Assembly (NCBI GenBank): GCA_022828595.1
Contig: JAKGHH010000005.1
Coordinates: 56,477,655 to 56,541,654, forward strand
DNA from: Nelumbo lutea
Taxonomy: Eukaryota; Streptophyta; Magnoliopsida; Proteales; Nelumbonaceae
Reading direction: 5' to 3'
Length of the DNA: 64,000 bases
Shown here: piece after piece, positions 11,297 through 21,707 of the stretch
Position numbering within the stretch: the first letter of the stretch is position 1
How the letters are laid out: every line of letters starts with the position of its first letter
Made by a program: the position numbers and the translations under genes
Notes under the pieces: generated by a model
The model's database searches: none
Seen by the model: only the letters and a program-made list of their open reading frames with translations
Told to the model about the DNA's origin: nothing

Positions 11297-12900
11297 TCTA
11301 ACCATATGACCAGTGTGTCAAACCTTTTTTTTTGTTCATATAAGCTCCTGTCAGGTAGAGAGAAGATATCCCTTGCTGCTGGGTCTCTTTCTCCCATCTC
11401 CGACAAAGGAAATATCAAAGCCTCTGACTCCCTTGATTGTCCTTTGTTCTTCATGTTCCCAAACTCAATACAAACCTTTTATCTATTAGTAGTTTGACTA
11501 AATCAATGAATTGTAGCGTAACCTTCTTCCCTACTCATTGTGTTTTTCAGGACTTGAAATCTTAAAGGACGATTGGGAGTAGCCATGAGGTGAATGGAAT
11601 ATACTTGTTGGAGACTTTTGCCCCTGTGGCTAAAATGACTTCAGTTTGGGTTTTGCCATCTCTGGCTGCTACTTTTGATTGGCCACTTCATCAATTTGAT
11701 GTTAAAAATGCTTTCTTGAATGGAGACCTCCAGGGGTGTATGGGGAGGAGATGTAAGGGAAATTGTGTAAATTGAGGAAGTCTCTTTATGGCCTCAAGTA
11801 GTCTCCTAGATCCTGGTTTGAGAGATTTTGGGCTGCCCTTGTTACTTTTGGTTACATACAAGCTCAGTATGATCATACCCTATTTGTTAAGAAGAAAGTT
11901 TCCTTGGTAACTCTTCTAATTGTTTATGTTGATGACATTGTGGTTATTGGTATTGATGCTCAGGAAGTGTTTCATCTCAAAAGGTTTCTTAACACTGAGT
12001 TTGAGATTAAACATTTGGGTGAAAGATATTTCTTGGGAATTGACGTTGCTCGGTCTAAGGATGGTATCTTCGTTTCTCAATGTAAGTATGCCCTTGATCT
12101 ATTTATAGAAGCTGACAAACTAGGTGCTAAACCAGCATCCATTCCTATAGACCTCAATCACAAGCTCTCAGCTATTGATGGTTGAATACTAACTGATAGG
12201 GGAGTGTTCTAGAGACTGCTTGGAAATTATTATATCTTTGCATGGCTTGGCCAGATATTTCCTTTGCAATTAGTGTCATTTATCAGTTCATGCATTCTCC
12301 CAGAGATACACATTTAGCAGCTGCAGAGAGGGTTCTGTGTTACTTGAAAGGAACTCTAGGGAAGGGTAACTTGTTTGATAAACATGGACACATGAAGTTA
12401 GAAGCATATGGTAATGCTGATTGGGTTGGATGTATTGATGATAGGAGATCCACTTCAGGTTTTTGTGCTATGGTGGTAGGGAACATTGTGTCATAGAGGA
12501 GTAAGAAGCAATTTGTAGTGGCTAGATCCTTGGCTGAAGTAGAGTACAGGGCAACAACACATGGAGTTTTAGAATTTTTGTGGTTAAGATCACTTTTAAA
12601 AGAATTGGGTATTGTTTGTGAGAAGTTAATGATGCTATATTCTGACAACTAGTCCAATAAAAAAAAATATTCTAACAACCAGGTTGCTATCAACATTGCA
12701 CATGATCCTGTTCAACATGACAAAACTAAGCACATAGAGGTTGATAAGCATTTTATATGGGAGAGAGTTGCTTCAGGAGAAGTCTACCTACCATTTATTG
12801 CTTTTGAAGAACAGTTGGTTGATGTTTTAACAAAAGGTGTTCCTAAGGAAAGCTGGTTCACTATATAAGCAAGCTAGGCATGATTGATATCTATGCTTAG
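11289..12900 (+). pseudogene. Copia pol remnant of element E with integrase deleted
   Basis: It starts in the protease region (SDASNHMTSVSN) head to head with the gag of D. After the GAG-pre-integrase motif (HEVNGIYLL, ending at about 11613) the sequence jumps without gap to ETFAPVAKM of the reverse transcriptase, so the integrase and early RT, normally around 2 kb, are gone. RT (YVDD at about 11927-11941) and RNase H (DNQVAINIA, KHIEVDKHF) follow with stops at 12183, 12496 and 12651 and a short duplicated TATTCTGACAAC stretch near 12640-12680. The end carries the usual last codons (KLGMIDIYA) and a polypurine tract at 12904-12912. Confidence 0.85.
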
Positions 12901-12912
12901 CTTAAGGGGGAG

Positions 12913-13220
12913 TGTAGAGAGACTAGGTCAAATGGGCCCTATCCCATCAGTATTTATTATTAGTTCTTTCTAGTTGCTTTGTTTGCTAATGGGCCTTTCC
13001 TCTATGGGCCTATTAATTCCTTTTGTGCTTTTTAAGTATGTTGATGAACTGGCCGCCCACTTAAGGGCAGACTTGTAATTTGCTCAATCTTAGTAAGATT
13101 AATAAAAGATAAGAGAGGTGGAACAGGAGACCATGGAACACTTCTTTTTTCCCTTCTCCATCTTCTTGTTTTCTTGTTCTTTCTTTTTCTCTTTTTGTTA
13201 TAATCTGAAAATATTTTACA
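12913..13220 (+). repeat. 3' LTR of element E (right end approximate)
   Basis: It starts TGTAGAGAGACTAGG directly after the polypurine tract AAGGGGGAG. The body includes the GGGCC-rich segments and the AATAAAAG polyadenylation-like signal (about 13101) usual in this group. The right end is set at the last suitable CA, about 13220; no second LTR is available to confirm it. Confidence 0.6.
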
Positions 13221-13375
13221 GATTTTTATTGGACTGAATCACATTTGTTTTTGTGAAAAAATTCCAATATTTTCATTTTAGAAATCTATTTTGTTTTTTC
13301 ATTTACATCAACCAGAAAAAACTTGAACAACCTTAGAACTAGCCACATGTGTATGTCAGTGTAGATGAACAGTAC

Positions 13376-14929
13376 CTGCCTCCACCCCTGATGAGCAGAA
13401 GTGCTTTCGGCACTTGGCTGTGTTTCTGGGGATGCAATTAACTTATGCCACAAAAGTGAAACAACAGAGAAGCACAATTCTTGTTTCTCCGCAAGCACAG
13501 ATCTTAGAAGAACTTTTGCACTGCAATTAAGTCCTATATGCCTGTCCATTGTCAGGAAATGGGCCAAATCGGAAGCGTCCATTGAAAAATTTTCTATACT
13601 TTTTGCCATTGTATTCACAATTCTGTCATTTGAAAGTGATGCTTTCTCACATTTTAGGAAGCTTTTTGAATGAGTTGAATCACTATCACCTTCAGGCCAA
13701 CTAGTTGATGATGACTCTGATTTGAAGCAGTTAGTCTTTGAATAATTTACTTGTTTTCTACCAGTGTTACATACTGAGGAATCTTTCCATAATGGTGCCT
13801 GTACCAAGTGTGCTGCTAGGGGCTCTGCCTTCACAGCAATGGATGCAACAGCTTTTCCATGAATATCAATGAGGTTATAAAGAGAAGATGCTCGGGTGTA
13901 AATCTCATTGTCCCACTTGCACTGCATCAGGATAGAGAGAGCATGCATACAAACCTTTGAACGTCTGAAAAGTTCAGAAACATGAGCAGCAACCATGGCT
14001 GCAGCAACAATCTCATTTGAACTATAACTCCATGAGGTGCCAACAGAAGATGGCTTCAAAGAAAAAAGTGCCTCTAAAATTCTTAATATCCTATGAGTAT
14101 GACAGATTGCAGCTCCCATACCATTACGCAAGTCATTAGATGATCCATTTACTTTTTCATGCTTGGGTGTGCTTGATGCATCTTTAAAATTTGAGCGTTT
14201 ATCACTTTTTAAAATCAAAGGACACAGCTGCAGTTCACAAGCTAAAGCACAAATAGCAGCAAGAACATAAGAATCAAATGCTGCAACAGGCCCTTGTCTT
14301 TTCACTTTTCTAGTTCTCACCTCCCCATTTTTCTCATTTATCACCTGAGAGTCCTCAGTAACTTCATTTGTAGGATAAATATCATCACATCTTGGTCTCT
14401 TACTCCCATTAGGCTGAGCTTCATGACTGACACACACAGTTAACACAACAAACAGAAGGCGTGAAGCAAGATCTATGGAGGCACGTGATTCTAAAAATAG
14501 TGAATGAACCATAGTACGAAGTTCTGCCACAGCAAGGTTCTTGGAGGCAGACCCAATGTCAAGCAAAAATCTTGATTTCCTTATTTGTTCTCTGGAGGAT
14601 TTGGGAGGAAATGTTCTTCGCAGAATTGCTTCCACTGTAGCAACAAATATCCTCATAAGGCATGCTTCAGATGGACTACCACGAGGAAGATATTCTAACA
14701 CTTTCAGCAGTGGTAAGTACAGGTTCCATGATAAAACAGGAGGTTGCAGTGGGGTTGCAACAATTATCTCTGGCAAATCAACAGCTGAGGAGCTTAATGG
14801 AATCAGGCCATAAGCAACCTCCCAGATGGTACAAATTCTCCATTCAACCTCAGGGCCATGGGCACAAAACATAGATGCAATCCCTTGGGCTGTGGCTTCA
14901 ATAGTGGCTTCTGCTCCTGGCACTTCTAT
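13376..14929 (-). CDS. GI: GIGANTEA, large central exon
   Basis: GI is a plant-specific nuclear and cytosolic protein. With FKF1 it stabilises the blue-light-dependent degradation of CDF repressors, and it also stabilises ZEITLUPE, linking the circadian clock to flowering. This 1554-bp exon (518 codons, no stop) contains ATAQGIASM, AHGPEVEWRICTIWE, LPEIIVATPLQPP, YLPRGSPSEACLM, FVVLTVCVSHEAQ, GPVAAFDSYVLAA, SLKPSSVGTSWSYSS and ESTSAHQGWRQ, which match GI from roughly residue 440 to 960 of about 1170. The acceptor is AAGCAG before ATAGAAGTG (right edge 14929). The donor is CAG before GTACTG (left edge 13376). The next exon (expected to begin VVDALC) is not in the window. The frame is clean in spite of the surrounding transposons, which suggests a working gene. 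Confidence 0.93.
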
Positions 14930-15050
14930 CTGCTTGGAAGACATTTTCACATATTTTAACGACAGTTCCATCAAACTGACTTGGAAAATCAAGCAGACAT
15001 GAGGACAATGACATCAAAATGATGAAATAATTACAGCCAGGTAAATTATA

Positions 15051-15233
15051 GGGTAAAATATAAAAACATCCCCTTGGTTTTCTGACAATCATAAAAAACT
15101 CCCTTGTTTTGACTGTAACAAAAATCTCCCCTATAGTTTTGAAAAAACACACAGTTACCTCTCTTTCTTACTGAGGTAATGCATTAATTTTTAAAATACC
15201 AGTTTTACCCTTGGGGTCAAGCTGACATTCAAC
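15051..15233 (+). repeat. Left terminal inverted repeat of the Mutator-like element
   Basis: About 180 bp, pairing with 16358-16537 with scattered differences. It includes the shared landmarks TTTTCTGACAATCAT, TTTTGACTGTAACA and GTAATGCATT. Confidence 0.85.
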
Positions 15234-16357
15234 CACCGTCTTCAAATGAACTGTATTTTCTATTTAGTTCTATTTTTTAATTCACACCTATCTTTTGCTT
15301 TAGCTTCCAAGCATTTCTTTTTGTTTGCTGCTACTTCATCATTTTTTCTCCAAAATCTCCATTGCCCACCTTGTTGGAACACCTCCTCGAATAAAAAGTC
15401 ACAAGATATGATTGTGAATTGTGATAGAAACAGAGCTGCTCCATTGTGGCCTCTAACTATTTCGAATCTTGCCACCTCTATACCACAATTGATGTATCCA
15501 CCTAAAAATGTCATGGAATTGATGGAGGGTATGCGGCAGCATCCTCACAACTTTAATGGATTGGATTATCATCAACTGTGCTTCCAAAAGCATGAGACAA
15601 AATGAACCCCACATCCAAAGTCAGAAAATAAGATCCATGACAAGGGGAGGTAGTGGCCTTACAACAAGTCCAATGGGCTAGGACTCCTCAGTAGTTGAGC
15701 TCCTTTGTCTCAGAGACATCTCCAACTTCCCAAGAACGTGGAGGACTAATATGTTGATCAGTTGGGACAGCACATAACATGAAGGCCATGAATGTATGTC
15801 AGTTCAGAGAGAAATCTAAGAGTGTGAGAACATGGATTCGAACTAGAAAAGAAATAACTTTGGACACAGATTGATGGGTCATCCAGCAGCAAATAATACT
15901 GTGGAAAGGCCATTTCCAAGACATGACTGGAAACATTTGCTGATGAGAGTGGTTTGGGAACCAAGTATAGAAGAGAGGCATGTGCTGAGGAATTAATGGA
16001 CCCAGCACTAGGAGATGGCTGCTTCCCAGTGGTAAATCGTGGTAGTGGAAGACCACATCCAAAAAATAAGAGGGGTGCGGGGGGAAATTAGCTGCTGTTG
16101 AGAGTGGTTGGAGAAACATGAAAGATGAATATAGAAGAACAAAGTGTGCCAGGAAGGAGTTAGTAAATGAACAACCTTTTGAAGTTGTACCTGATGGAGT
16201 GGGGAGGTGGGATGAGTTCAATTTGAACTTGGGAAAACCTGGTTTTGGAGGGAATTTTAGAGGTAGAAGGATACCATCTGTAACAGAGGAGAACAAGCAT
16301 GAGAAAACGAAATCAATTCTTCATTTTTGTTTATTTATTTGTTATTAAAGTTAATCA

Positions 16358-16537
16358 GGTAGAATGTCAGTTTGACTCGAGGGTAAATCTGATATTTGAA
16401 AATGCATTACGTCAGTACGAAAGGAAGGTAACTCTACATGTTTTCAAAACTACTGGGGAGGTTTATGTTACAGTCAAAACACAAGGGAGGTTTATATGAT
16501 TGTCAGAAAATCCAGGGGATGTTTTTATATTTTATCC
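16358..16537 (-). repeat. Right terminal inverted repeat of the Mutator-like element
   Basis: Reverse-complement copy of the left repeat. It carries ATGATTGTCAGAAAA and TGTTACAGTCAAAA, the mirror images of the landmarks on the left. Confidence 0.85.
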
Positions 16538-16599
16538 TAAATTATATTGAATCCTTAGAATGTAAGAGTCATGTACAAATAATAAATGGACTTAATTAC

Positions 16600-16809
16600 C
16601 TGTTTCCGATAGCATGAAATATAACCACCAAGAGGTTCATGTTGAACCTCAACTCCTTCAGCATGCCTCAGTGGAGGAAAAAGCAATGCATGCTGTGAAA
16701 GTATACGAAAAAGTAAAGCTGCTGCTGCATCTGCAGCAATACCTGCTCGCATGGACATTGCAATCCCAATTGCACGCAAGAAATGCAAATGCATCCAATT
16801 CCTTGGGAG
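16600..16809 (-). CDS. GI: GIGANTEA exon, 70 codons
   Basis: This 210-bp exon starts in phase 0 after acceptor GATACAG (right edge 16809) and ends CAG before donor GTAATT (left edge 16600). It encodes LPRNWMHLHFLRAIGIAMSM, then RAGIAADAAAALLFRILSQ, LLFPPLRHAEGVEVQHEP and GGYISCYRKQ, all close to known GI. It joins the central exon exactly at the next codon (IEVPGAEA). The acceptor and the first three exon bases lie at the start of a 151-bp tandem duplication, so a second copy of the acceptor exists upstream at 16961-16962. Confidence 0.93.
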
Positions 16810-17108
16810 CTGTATCAAGAAATCAAGACAACAAAGAACATATGGAAGAAATACAAAACAAAGGCTGCACTTTTCTCTCCAGTAAAATGGTATTATAATA
16901 TTATCATTCCAGTACTAAAAAGAGTAAAACAAGTGAAATGCAACTAACAAACTAAAGGAGCTGTATCAAGAAATCAAGACAACAAAGAACATATGGAAGA
17001 AATACAAAACAAAGGCTGCACTTTTCTCTCCAGTAAAATGGTATTATAATATTATCATTCCAGTACTAAAAAGAGTAAAACAAGTGAAATGCAACTAACA
17101 AACTAAAG
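16807..17108. repeat. Tandem duplication, 2 x 151 bp, covering a GI splice acceptor
   Basis: 16807-16957 and 16958-17108 are essentially identical. On the minus strand the unit begins in the intron and ends with the polypyrimidine tract, the AG acceptor and the first three exon bases (CTC). Exon reading from the upstream acceptor copy would run CTC CTT TAG, a stop at the third codon. Confidence 0.92.
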
Positions 17109-17795
17109 GGGAAATGGAGTTTAACTAGTGCTTCCATGAAACAACTCTTATTAGGTAAAAAATGCGAGATGAGGTCAACCCAACAATGGAAATAAGACTT
17201 GAAGTAAGTACGCCCAATAAAACCAGGAACTGTCACTCAGCTAAGGCAGAATTGCTTGAAAGCACTACGTTATCAATTGACCTAACCAACAAAGGCAGTA
17301 GTTGCTTTTCTATTCCTGCCTTCCAGGAACACCATAAACATTCCATTTGACTATGAGTACTACTATTGACTTAACCAAACCTCAGAAACACTAACTATAG
17401 AAAAAATGTACATAAAGAGATGGACAACTCCTTCCCCATATTCAAAGTTCAAAGATTCAATATCTAAACGTGGGTACATGAGTTACATGATCCATCACCT
17501 TTCCAAGACTTCATCAACCTAATCCAATTTAGAGTGGATGTTGTCTACTTTATGAATCTGTCCAACACCAGCTTAATATAATTCCCTTAGACATCCTGCA
17601 TTATGAGGTTTTCATAGGAACCTTGGATCTCCCAAGAACATGGAATTCAAGACATAAAATAAACATCACCCCTAGTGAAATCTTATCAGGAAAAACAATC
17701 TAATTCTATTTGTGCAAATGCATCTATTCAGCATGATATTCATCATGCAAGCTATATGTAGTTAAAACAAGCATATTGTGCCCTTTGGGCCTTAC
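17109..17795 (-). other. GI intron sequence without recognisable feature
   Basis: This is the rest of the intron between the GI exons at 17796-17949 and 16600-16809. It is AT-rich and has no long frame, LTR or inverted repeat that I can see. The donor GTAAGG is at 17790-17795. Confidence 0.6.
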
Positions 17796-17949
17796 CCTCA
17801 TGCCACCAGATGCATAATCTTCAGCTGCCCTAAGGAGCTCAACAAGTTGTACAGCAGCATCAAGTGCATCTGGAGCCCATGATGGTGGTGCTTCTAGAAG
17901 TCCAAGCAGAAGTCTCTGAGTAGCACTTGGGGTAGCAACTGCATAATAC
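17796..17949 (-). CDS. GI: GIGANTEA exon, 51 codons
   Basis: This 154-bp exon completes the Arg codon split by the upstream intron (CG + G) and encodes YYAVATPSATQRLLLGLLEA, then PPSWAPDALDAAVQLVELLR and AAEDYASGGMR. Acceptor CATTAG (right edge 17949) and donor GTAAGG (left edge 17796) are consensus. The end reads SGGMR, whereas the GI proteins I know read SG followed by one hydrophobic residue and then R, so there seems to be one extra Gly just before the exon end. Confidence 0.93.
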
Positions 17950-18029
17950 CTAATGAGGAGAAAAAAACAGCTTTAGAAATATTATTATGGAAAAAGCAGT
18001 GAAAAACAATGAAAGAACTAGATATCTAC

Positions 18030-18270
18030 CGATGGAATAAGCGTGCATATGGCTCAAGAGCTGGCAATCCAGCCACTAAGTGCTCATCGAGAGGTGTTGT
18101 TGGAGGAGGAAGCAAAAGTGCAGGTACAGCAGCTGCTGTTAAGGTAGCAGTTTCATAGCGAGCAACTTCCTCATCACAGACACTTAATATAACAGCTGCA
18201 CCATTAGCAACAGCCCACCTTGGAGTTGATGGAATAAACTGAGGATGCTTTCCAGATCCACCACCACATA
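18030..18270 (-). CDS. GI: GIGANTEA exon, 80 codons, downstream side of the 40-kb intron
   Basis: This 241-bp exon starts after acceptor CTTTTTAG (right edge 18270) with TA TGT GGT. The two bases TA complete the G left by the exon at 58692 to give GTA (Val). It encodes CGGGSGKHPQFIPSTPRW, AVANGAAVILSVCDEEVARY, ETATLTAAAVPALLLPPPTT and LDEHLVAGLPALEPYARLFH, diagnostic of GI. The donor GTAGAT follows at 18029. The intron to the next exon is only 80 bp (17950-18029), in sharp contrast to the one upstream. Confidence 0.94.
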
Positions 18271-18423
18271 CTAAAAAGCAAATACAATTACAAACAGTGA
18301 GACTTGACTTTGTAGTCAAAATGTAAAGCATATTAACATAATAAATATCTTGGTCAAAAATATTATTATAGTGAAGAGACACCTTAATCAAACAGAGAAG
18401 TATCCAATTCAAAAACACCCAAT

Positions 18424-18456
18424 CCCCCACCCCCCCCACCCCCGCCCCCAAAAAAA
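18424..18456. repeat. Low-complexity C-rich tract
   Basis: Runs of C broken by A and G, then A residues, at the left end of the giant intron, just before the LINE fragment. Confidence 0.9.
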
Positions 18457-18465
18457 GAGATACAA

Positions 18466-19010
18466 CTAGGGGAGAGATAATTCATAACAAGGGGGAGATT
18501 GAGGAGGATGTCACCCAAAGAATTAGAGAAGGATAGGCAAAATGGAGGGGTATATTTGGACTTTTATGTGATAGGGGAACTATGTTGTATGGATCAGAGA
18601 GTTGGGCAGTCAAGCAACATGTCCGCAAAATGAATGTCGCAGAAATGCGAATGTTAAGATGGATGAGTGGGAAAACTAGAAAGATAGGATTAGGAATGAA
18701 CTTACCATAGGAACCTGGGAGTAGCTCAATAGGTGATAAATGAGAGAGAGTAGACTAAGATGGTTTGGGCATGTGCATCAAACACCTATTGCACTAGTTA
18801 GAAAAAGTGATTTGTTACACATTGAAGGGGCTAGAAGAGCTTGCTTGGGGTAGACCAAAGAGGACATGGGTAGAAGTAGTAAGAAATGATTTAATCACTA
18901 AAAAATTCAACAGTGAATATGGCATGAATAGAACAGATTGACAAAACAGGATTCATGTGGCTGACCCCATATAGTTGGGACAAGGCATGGGTGATGATGA
19001 TGATGATGAG
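18466..19010 (+). mobile_element. 5'-truncated LINE (L1-type) tail
   Basis: Plus-strand frames read EEDVTQRIREG, AKWRGI, MLYGSESWAVKQHVRKMNVA, EMRMLRWMSGKTRK, IGDK, RLRWFGHV, GRPKRTWVEVVRNDL and IHVADPI, the typical C-terminal end of plant L1 reverse transcriptase proteins. Frameshifts occur at about 18690 and 18820. It ends in a (TGA)n-type simple repeat at 18989-19008, the usual 3' tail of these elements. Only the last part of ORF2 is present. Confidence 0.85.
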
Positions 19011-19894
19011 AATAGGCAAAGACACCATAGAATCATTAGTAGAAACAATATCGAGAGCAAATTAGGGCATAAATTCAAAGAAAGTAACATTGGAACAGAC
19101 AAAGGACTTTCTAAAAGTAGGATTGTAACACTTATTTCTATTCTTTGTACAAGGATGGCCAAGAAACACATTTTACAGCCTTGGCATCCAATTTATACCT
19201 GGACCAAGGAGTTGAACAAAATAGTCACAACCCAAGATACGTGGAGCCAAAGGAAAAGGAGATTGAGAAGGAAAAAAACAGAGTATTACTATGCAGAATA
19301 GATGATGGCATTCTATTAATTAAAAAAATGCAGTAAGAACTAGATGTAAAAGACAAGAACTTCAATGAAGAATGTTCTAAGTGAAATTGCAGCCTTAAAC
19401 CCTCACATCCACAAATCTGCAGCACCTAGAAACCAAAAACACCTGACCATGATGGAGTACAAATAACCTCTCCTAATAGCAATCGATCAGGTCTGTTATC
19501 TCTTTTGGATGATCGAATATATAGACAAATCATCAAAGACCCACTTTTGGGCCAAGAGACCAAAATGATGGCATATCAACTAGAATGCCTTGTTAAAGGG
19601 GATCTCTTCTTGTCCAAAGGTAAAATCTATTCTGAGCAATAAATGCCAGAGGTTAGGTCCAAATCAATTCTACCCCTTCCAAGATCTCAGGTAGCAAGAA
19701 CCAGCATTGGTTATGTCCTTATCAAATTACCATAAATATAAAATAAGCATAACGAAATGATTGATAAATTGAAACAAAAGTTTTTGTGTGCATTGTGTTT
19801 AAACATAATATCATAGCACATTTCATTAAGATATAGGTAGTTTTTGAAGTCCATGGCTTTTCTTAGGCTCACGGGAAGCACAAATTATTGTATG
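19011..19894. other. Unassigned intron sequence
   Basis: AT-rich sequence with no frame, LTR, primer site or inverted repeat that I recognise. Two overlapping plus-strand frames at 18975-19336 are low in complexity and match no family I know. Confidence 0.5.
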
Positions 19895-20084
19895 ACAACC
19901 TTGTGAAAAGGCCCTAGCCAAAGCTGAAATCTGGGCAGTCATCAGAGGTCTCAGAAGATTCCTCTCTCTGGGGGATACTCAGGCTATGTTATTCTCAGAT
20001 GCAAAAACTGTTTTATCTAAAATGAAAATAACCACAGGAAACACCAGTTGGTGTGAACAATCTCTATACAATGACATCAAATAG
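19895..20084 (+). pseudogene. RNase H-like fragment of a non-LTR element
   Basis: One plus-strand frame reads EKALAKAEIWAVIRGLRRFL, SLGDTQAMLFSDAKTVLSKM and TGNTSWCEQSLYNDIK. This is the pattern of the plant RVT_3 RNase H domain, with SDAKTV as the core. It is common at the end of plant L1 elements and in some host proteins. It stops at a GA repeat. It could be a second LINE piece or a host retropseudogene. Confidence 0.55.
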
Positions 20085-20109
20085 AGAGAGAGAGAGAGAG
20101 AGAGAGAGA
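20084..20109. repeat. (GA)n microsatellite
   Basis: About 13 GA units between the RNase H fragment and the LTR of copia element F/H. Confidence 0.95.
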
Positions 20110-20250
20110 TTTCAAACTTTAAGCACAAAGACCTTTCTACCCTTCTTTATGTATGGGGCACTCTACTCAACCTCAAACACAATAGATAAAATAACTTAAA
20201 GTAAAACATTATGAAATGACTCAAATACCCCTAGACTGTCGACTCTAACA
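20110..20250 (-). repeat. 3' LTR (part) of copia element F/H
   Basis: On the minus strand it starts TGTTAGAGTCGACAG at 20250, next to the polypurine tract (plus strand CTCCCCCTCAA from 20251). The polypurine tract and last codons resemble those of element I (40165-45635). The inner LTR limit on the left is lost in the GA repeat. Confidence 0.6.
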
Positions 20251-20570
20251 CTCCCCCTCAATCTGGTGACTATATATCATATAATCCCAGCTTGTTACGT
20301 ACATAATCCACTTTTCCTCAACTCAACCCTTTTGTAAACAAATCAGCCCACTGACTCCCTGTGTTCACATATAATGTATTTATCACTCCATTGAGCACTT
20401 TTCTCTTACAAAATGATAGTTAGTTTCTATGTGTTTTGTTCTCTCGCGGAAAACTGGATTATGCGATGTGAACAGCAGCTTGGTTGTCACAATGCGACTT
20501 CATAGTATTGTTGAGTGTATACCCAATCTCTTGGAGGAGGTTCATTAATCACACTAACTCACTATCATAC
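20251..20570 (-). pseudogene. RNase H end of copia element F/H
   Basis: The minus strand reads ELV, a stop, LMNLLQEIGYT, then CDNQAAVH and, after damage, ADLFTKGLS and NKLGLYDI. The same last codons end element I, so F belongs to its family. The reverse transcriptase that should precede it begins again at 23643, so F (here) and H (23643-26520, 33557-33738) are best read as one element split by G and S. Confidence 0.7.
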
Positions 20571-20757
20571 AACCAGTTCATACAAGAGAAGAGAACACAA
20601 TTCTGGGGTGAAAAACTGAATCAATTGATCCCTCCCCAAGATCCAACATATATATATATATATACATAAAAGTCCTCACAGGACTAAAGAAGAAAATAAC
20701 AAGGAAAATACAATACAATAGGGACTACAGAATAAGATACATCATTGGGACTCTACA
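20571..20757 (-). repeat. 3' LTR of copia element G
   Basis: The minus strand starts TGTAGAGTCCCAATG at 20757 after the polypurine tract (plus strand CACTCCCCCTCAAA). It holds a short TA repeat (20650-20664). The inner end is approximate. Confidence 0.6.
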
Positions 20758-21707
20758 CACTCCCCCTCAAACTGATGCAACCCACAAGGAATAAATGTCT
20801 GGATCTCATCATGGACTTTGTGAAGATATAAGCAACTTGCGCATTGAAGGCGGCATGAGGGAGAGAGATAAAGCCAACAAGAAACAAGTCTCAGATAAAG
20901 TGGCAATCCACCTCAATGTGCTTCGTCCTTTCATGAAAGACAGGGTTAGAAGCAATCTTTATAGCAATAGTGTTGTTTGTATACAGAGGGATAGGAGTAG
21001 AGGAGTGACCGAGTTCCCTAAATAGAGATTGAAGTCAAACAATTTCACTACATACAAATGACATTTCCTTGTACTCCACTTCTGTAGATGACTTGGAGAT
21101 AGTTTGTTGTTTCTTGCATTTCCATGAGATAAGAGAACCACTCATGAAGACACACCACTTGGTAGTGGAATGCCGTGTGTTGGGGCAGCCTGCCCAATCT
21201 GCATCAGCATAGGCCCTCAATTGGATAGGGGAGGACGAAGAGAAGAATAGTCCCTGTGATAAAGTGCCCCAAACATAGCTAATAATCCGATATACAACAA
21301 TCAAATGGGGAATGGGGTTGATGGGGGGCAGAAACAAACTGACTTACAACCTGAACCGCATGTAAGATGCCAGGACGAGTCATAGTGACATAAACGAGAG
21401 ACCCCACAAGTTGTTGATAGTCAATAAGTAAGGAACCTTTTGACTTGGACAATTTAACATTCAGCTCCAAGGGAGTATCAACCTGTTTATCATCAGTAAG
21501 GCTGGCCAACTTAACAAGATCAAAGGCATACTTGTGTTGGCAAATGAAATATCCTTGGTGACTCCTTTGAACTTCAAGTCCTAAGAAATAGGTAAGAGGA
21601 CCCAAATCCTTCATGTGAAGGTAACTCTGAAGAAGAAACTTCAGGTCTTGAATTCCCTCTCTATCATCTTCGGTCAACAACATGTCATCCACATACAAGA
21701 GGAGAAT
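20758..21707 (-). pseudogene. Copia element G: C-terminal RT and RNase H only
   Basis: From 21707 leftward: ILLLYVDDML (RT active site), LGPLTYFLGLEVQRS, then VYVTMTRPGILHAV, a frame change near 21300, RNase H with AYADADWAGCPNTRHST and ISKSSTEVEYKEM, and a decayed end with HFHERTKHIEVDCHF-like remains. The sequence differs clearly from the other elements (SQGYFICQHKYAFDL type), so G is a separate copia lineage. It is cut in the middle of RT by S. Confidence 0.8.

Larger units (their letters stand above)
15051..16537. mobile_element. Mutator-like DNA transposon, non-autonomous, in a GI intron
   Basis: Terminal inverted repeats of about 180 bp face each other. The left end is GGGTAAAATATAAAAACATC and the right end read on the minus strand is GGATAAAATATAAAAACATC (19 of 20 match). 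The similarity continues inward to about 15233 and from about 16358. Both ends are flanked by the identical 9-bp duplication TAAATTATA (15042-15050 and 16538-16546), the signature of Mutator-like elements. No transposase is visible in the 1.1-kb interior. A 119-codon plus-strand frame at 15246-15605 and a 165-codon minus-strand frame at 15799-16296 match nothing I recognise. The interior could be a captured gene piece or decayed element sequence. Confidence 0.88.

Noticed and set aside
6345..12900. Firm assignment of C and E to one element split by D
   Set aside because: The 5' LTR tail of C and the 3' LTR of E do not align by eye; left as a hypothesis only.
15246..16296. Frames of 119 and 165 codons inside the Mutator-like element as genes
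   Set aside because: No recognisable domain, low-complexity composition, opposite strands and overlap with a terminal repeat; kept only as a question of captured sequence.
13376..18270. Reading the minus-strand exons as Mediator subunit 33 (REF4 family)
   Set aside because: The first impression of a large conserved plant protein was wrong: the motifs SGKHPQFIPSTPRW, LDEHLVAGLPALEPYARLFH and FVVLTVCVSHEAQ are those of GIGANTEA.
19011..19336. Asp-rich frame starting MGQGMGDDDDDENRQ as a small acidic protein
   Set aside because: The Asp run is the translated (TGA)n tail of the LINE fragment.
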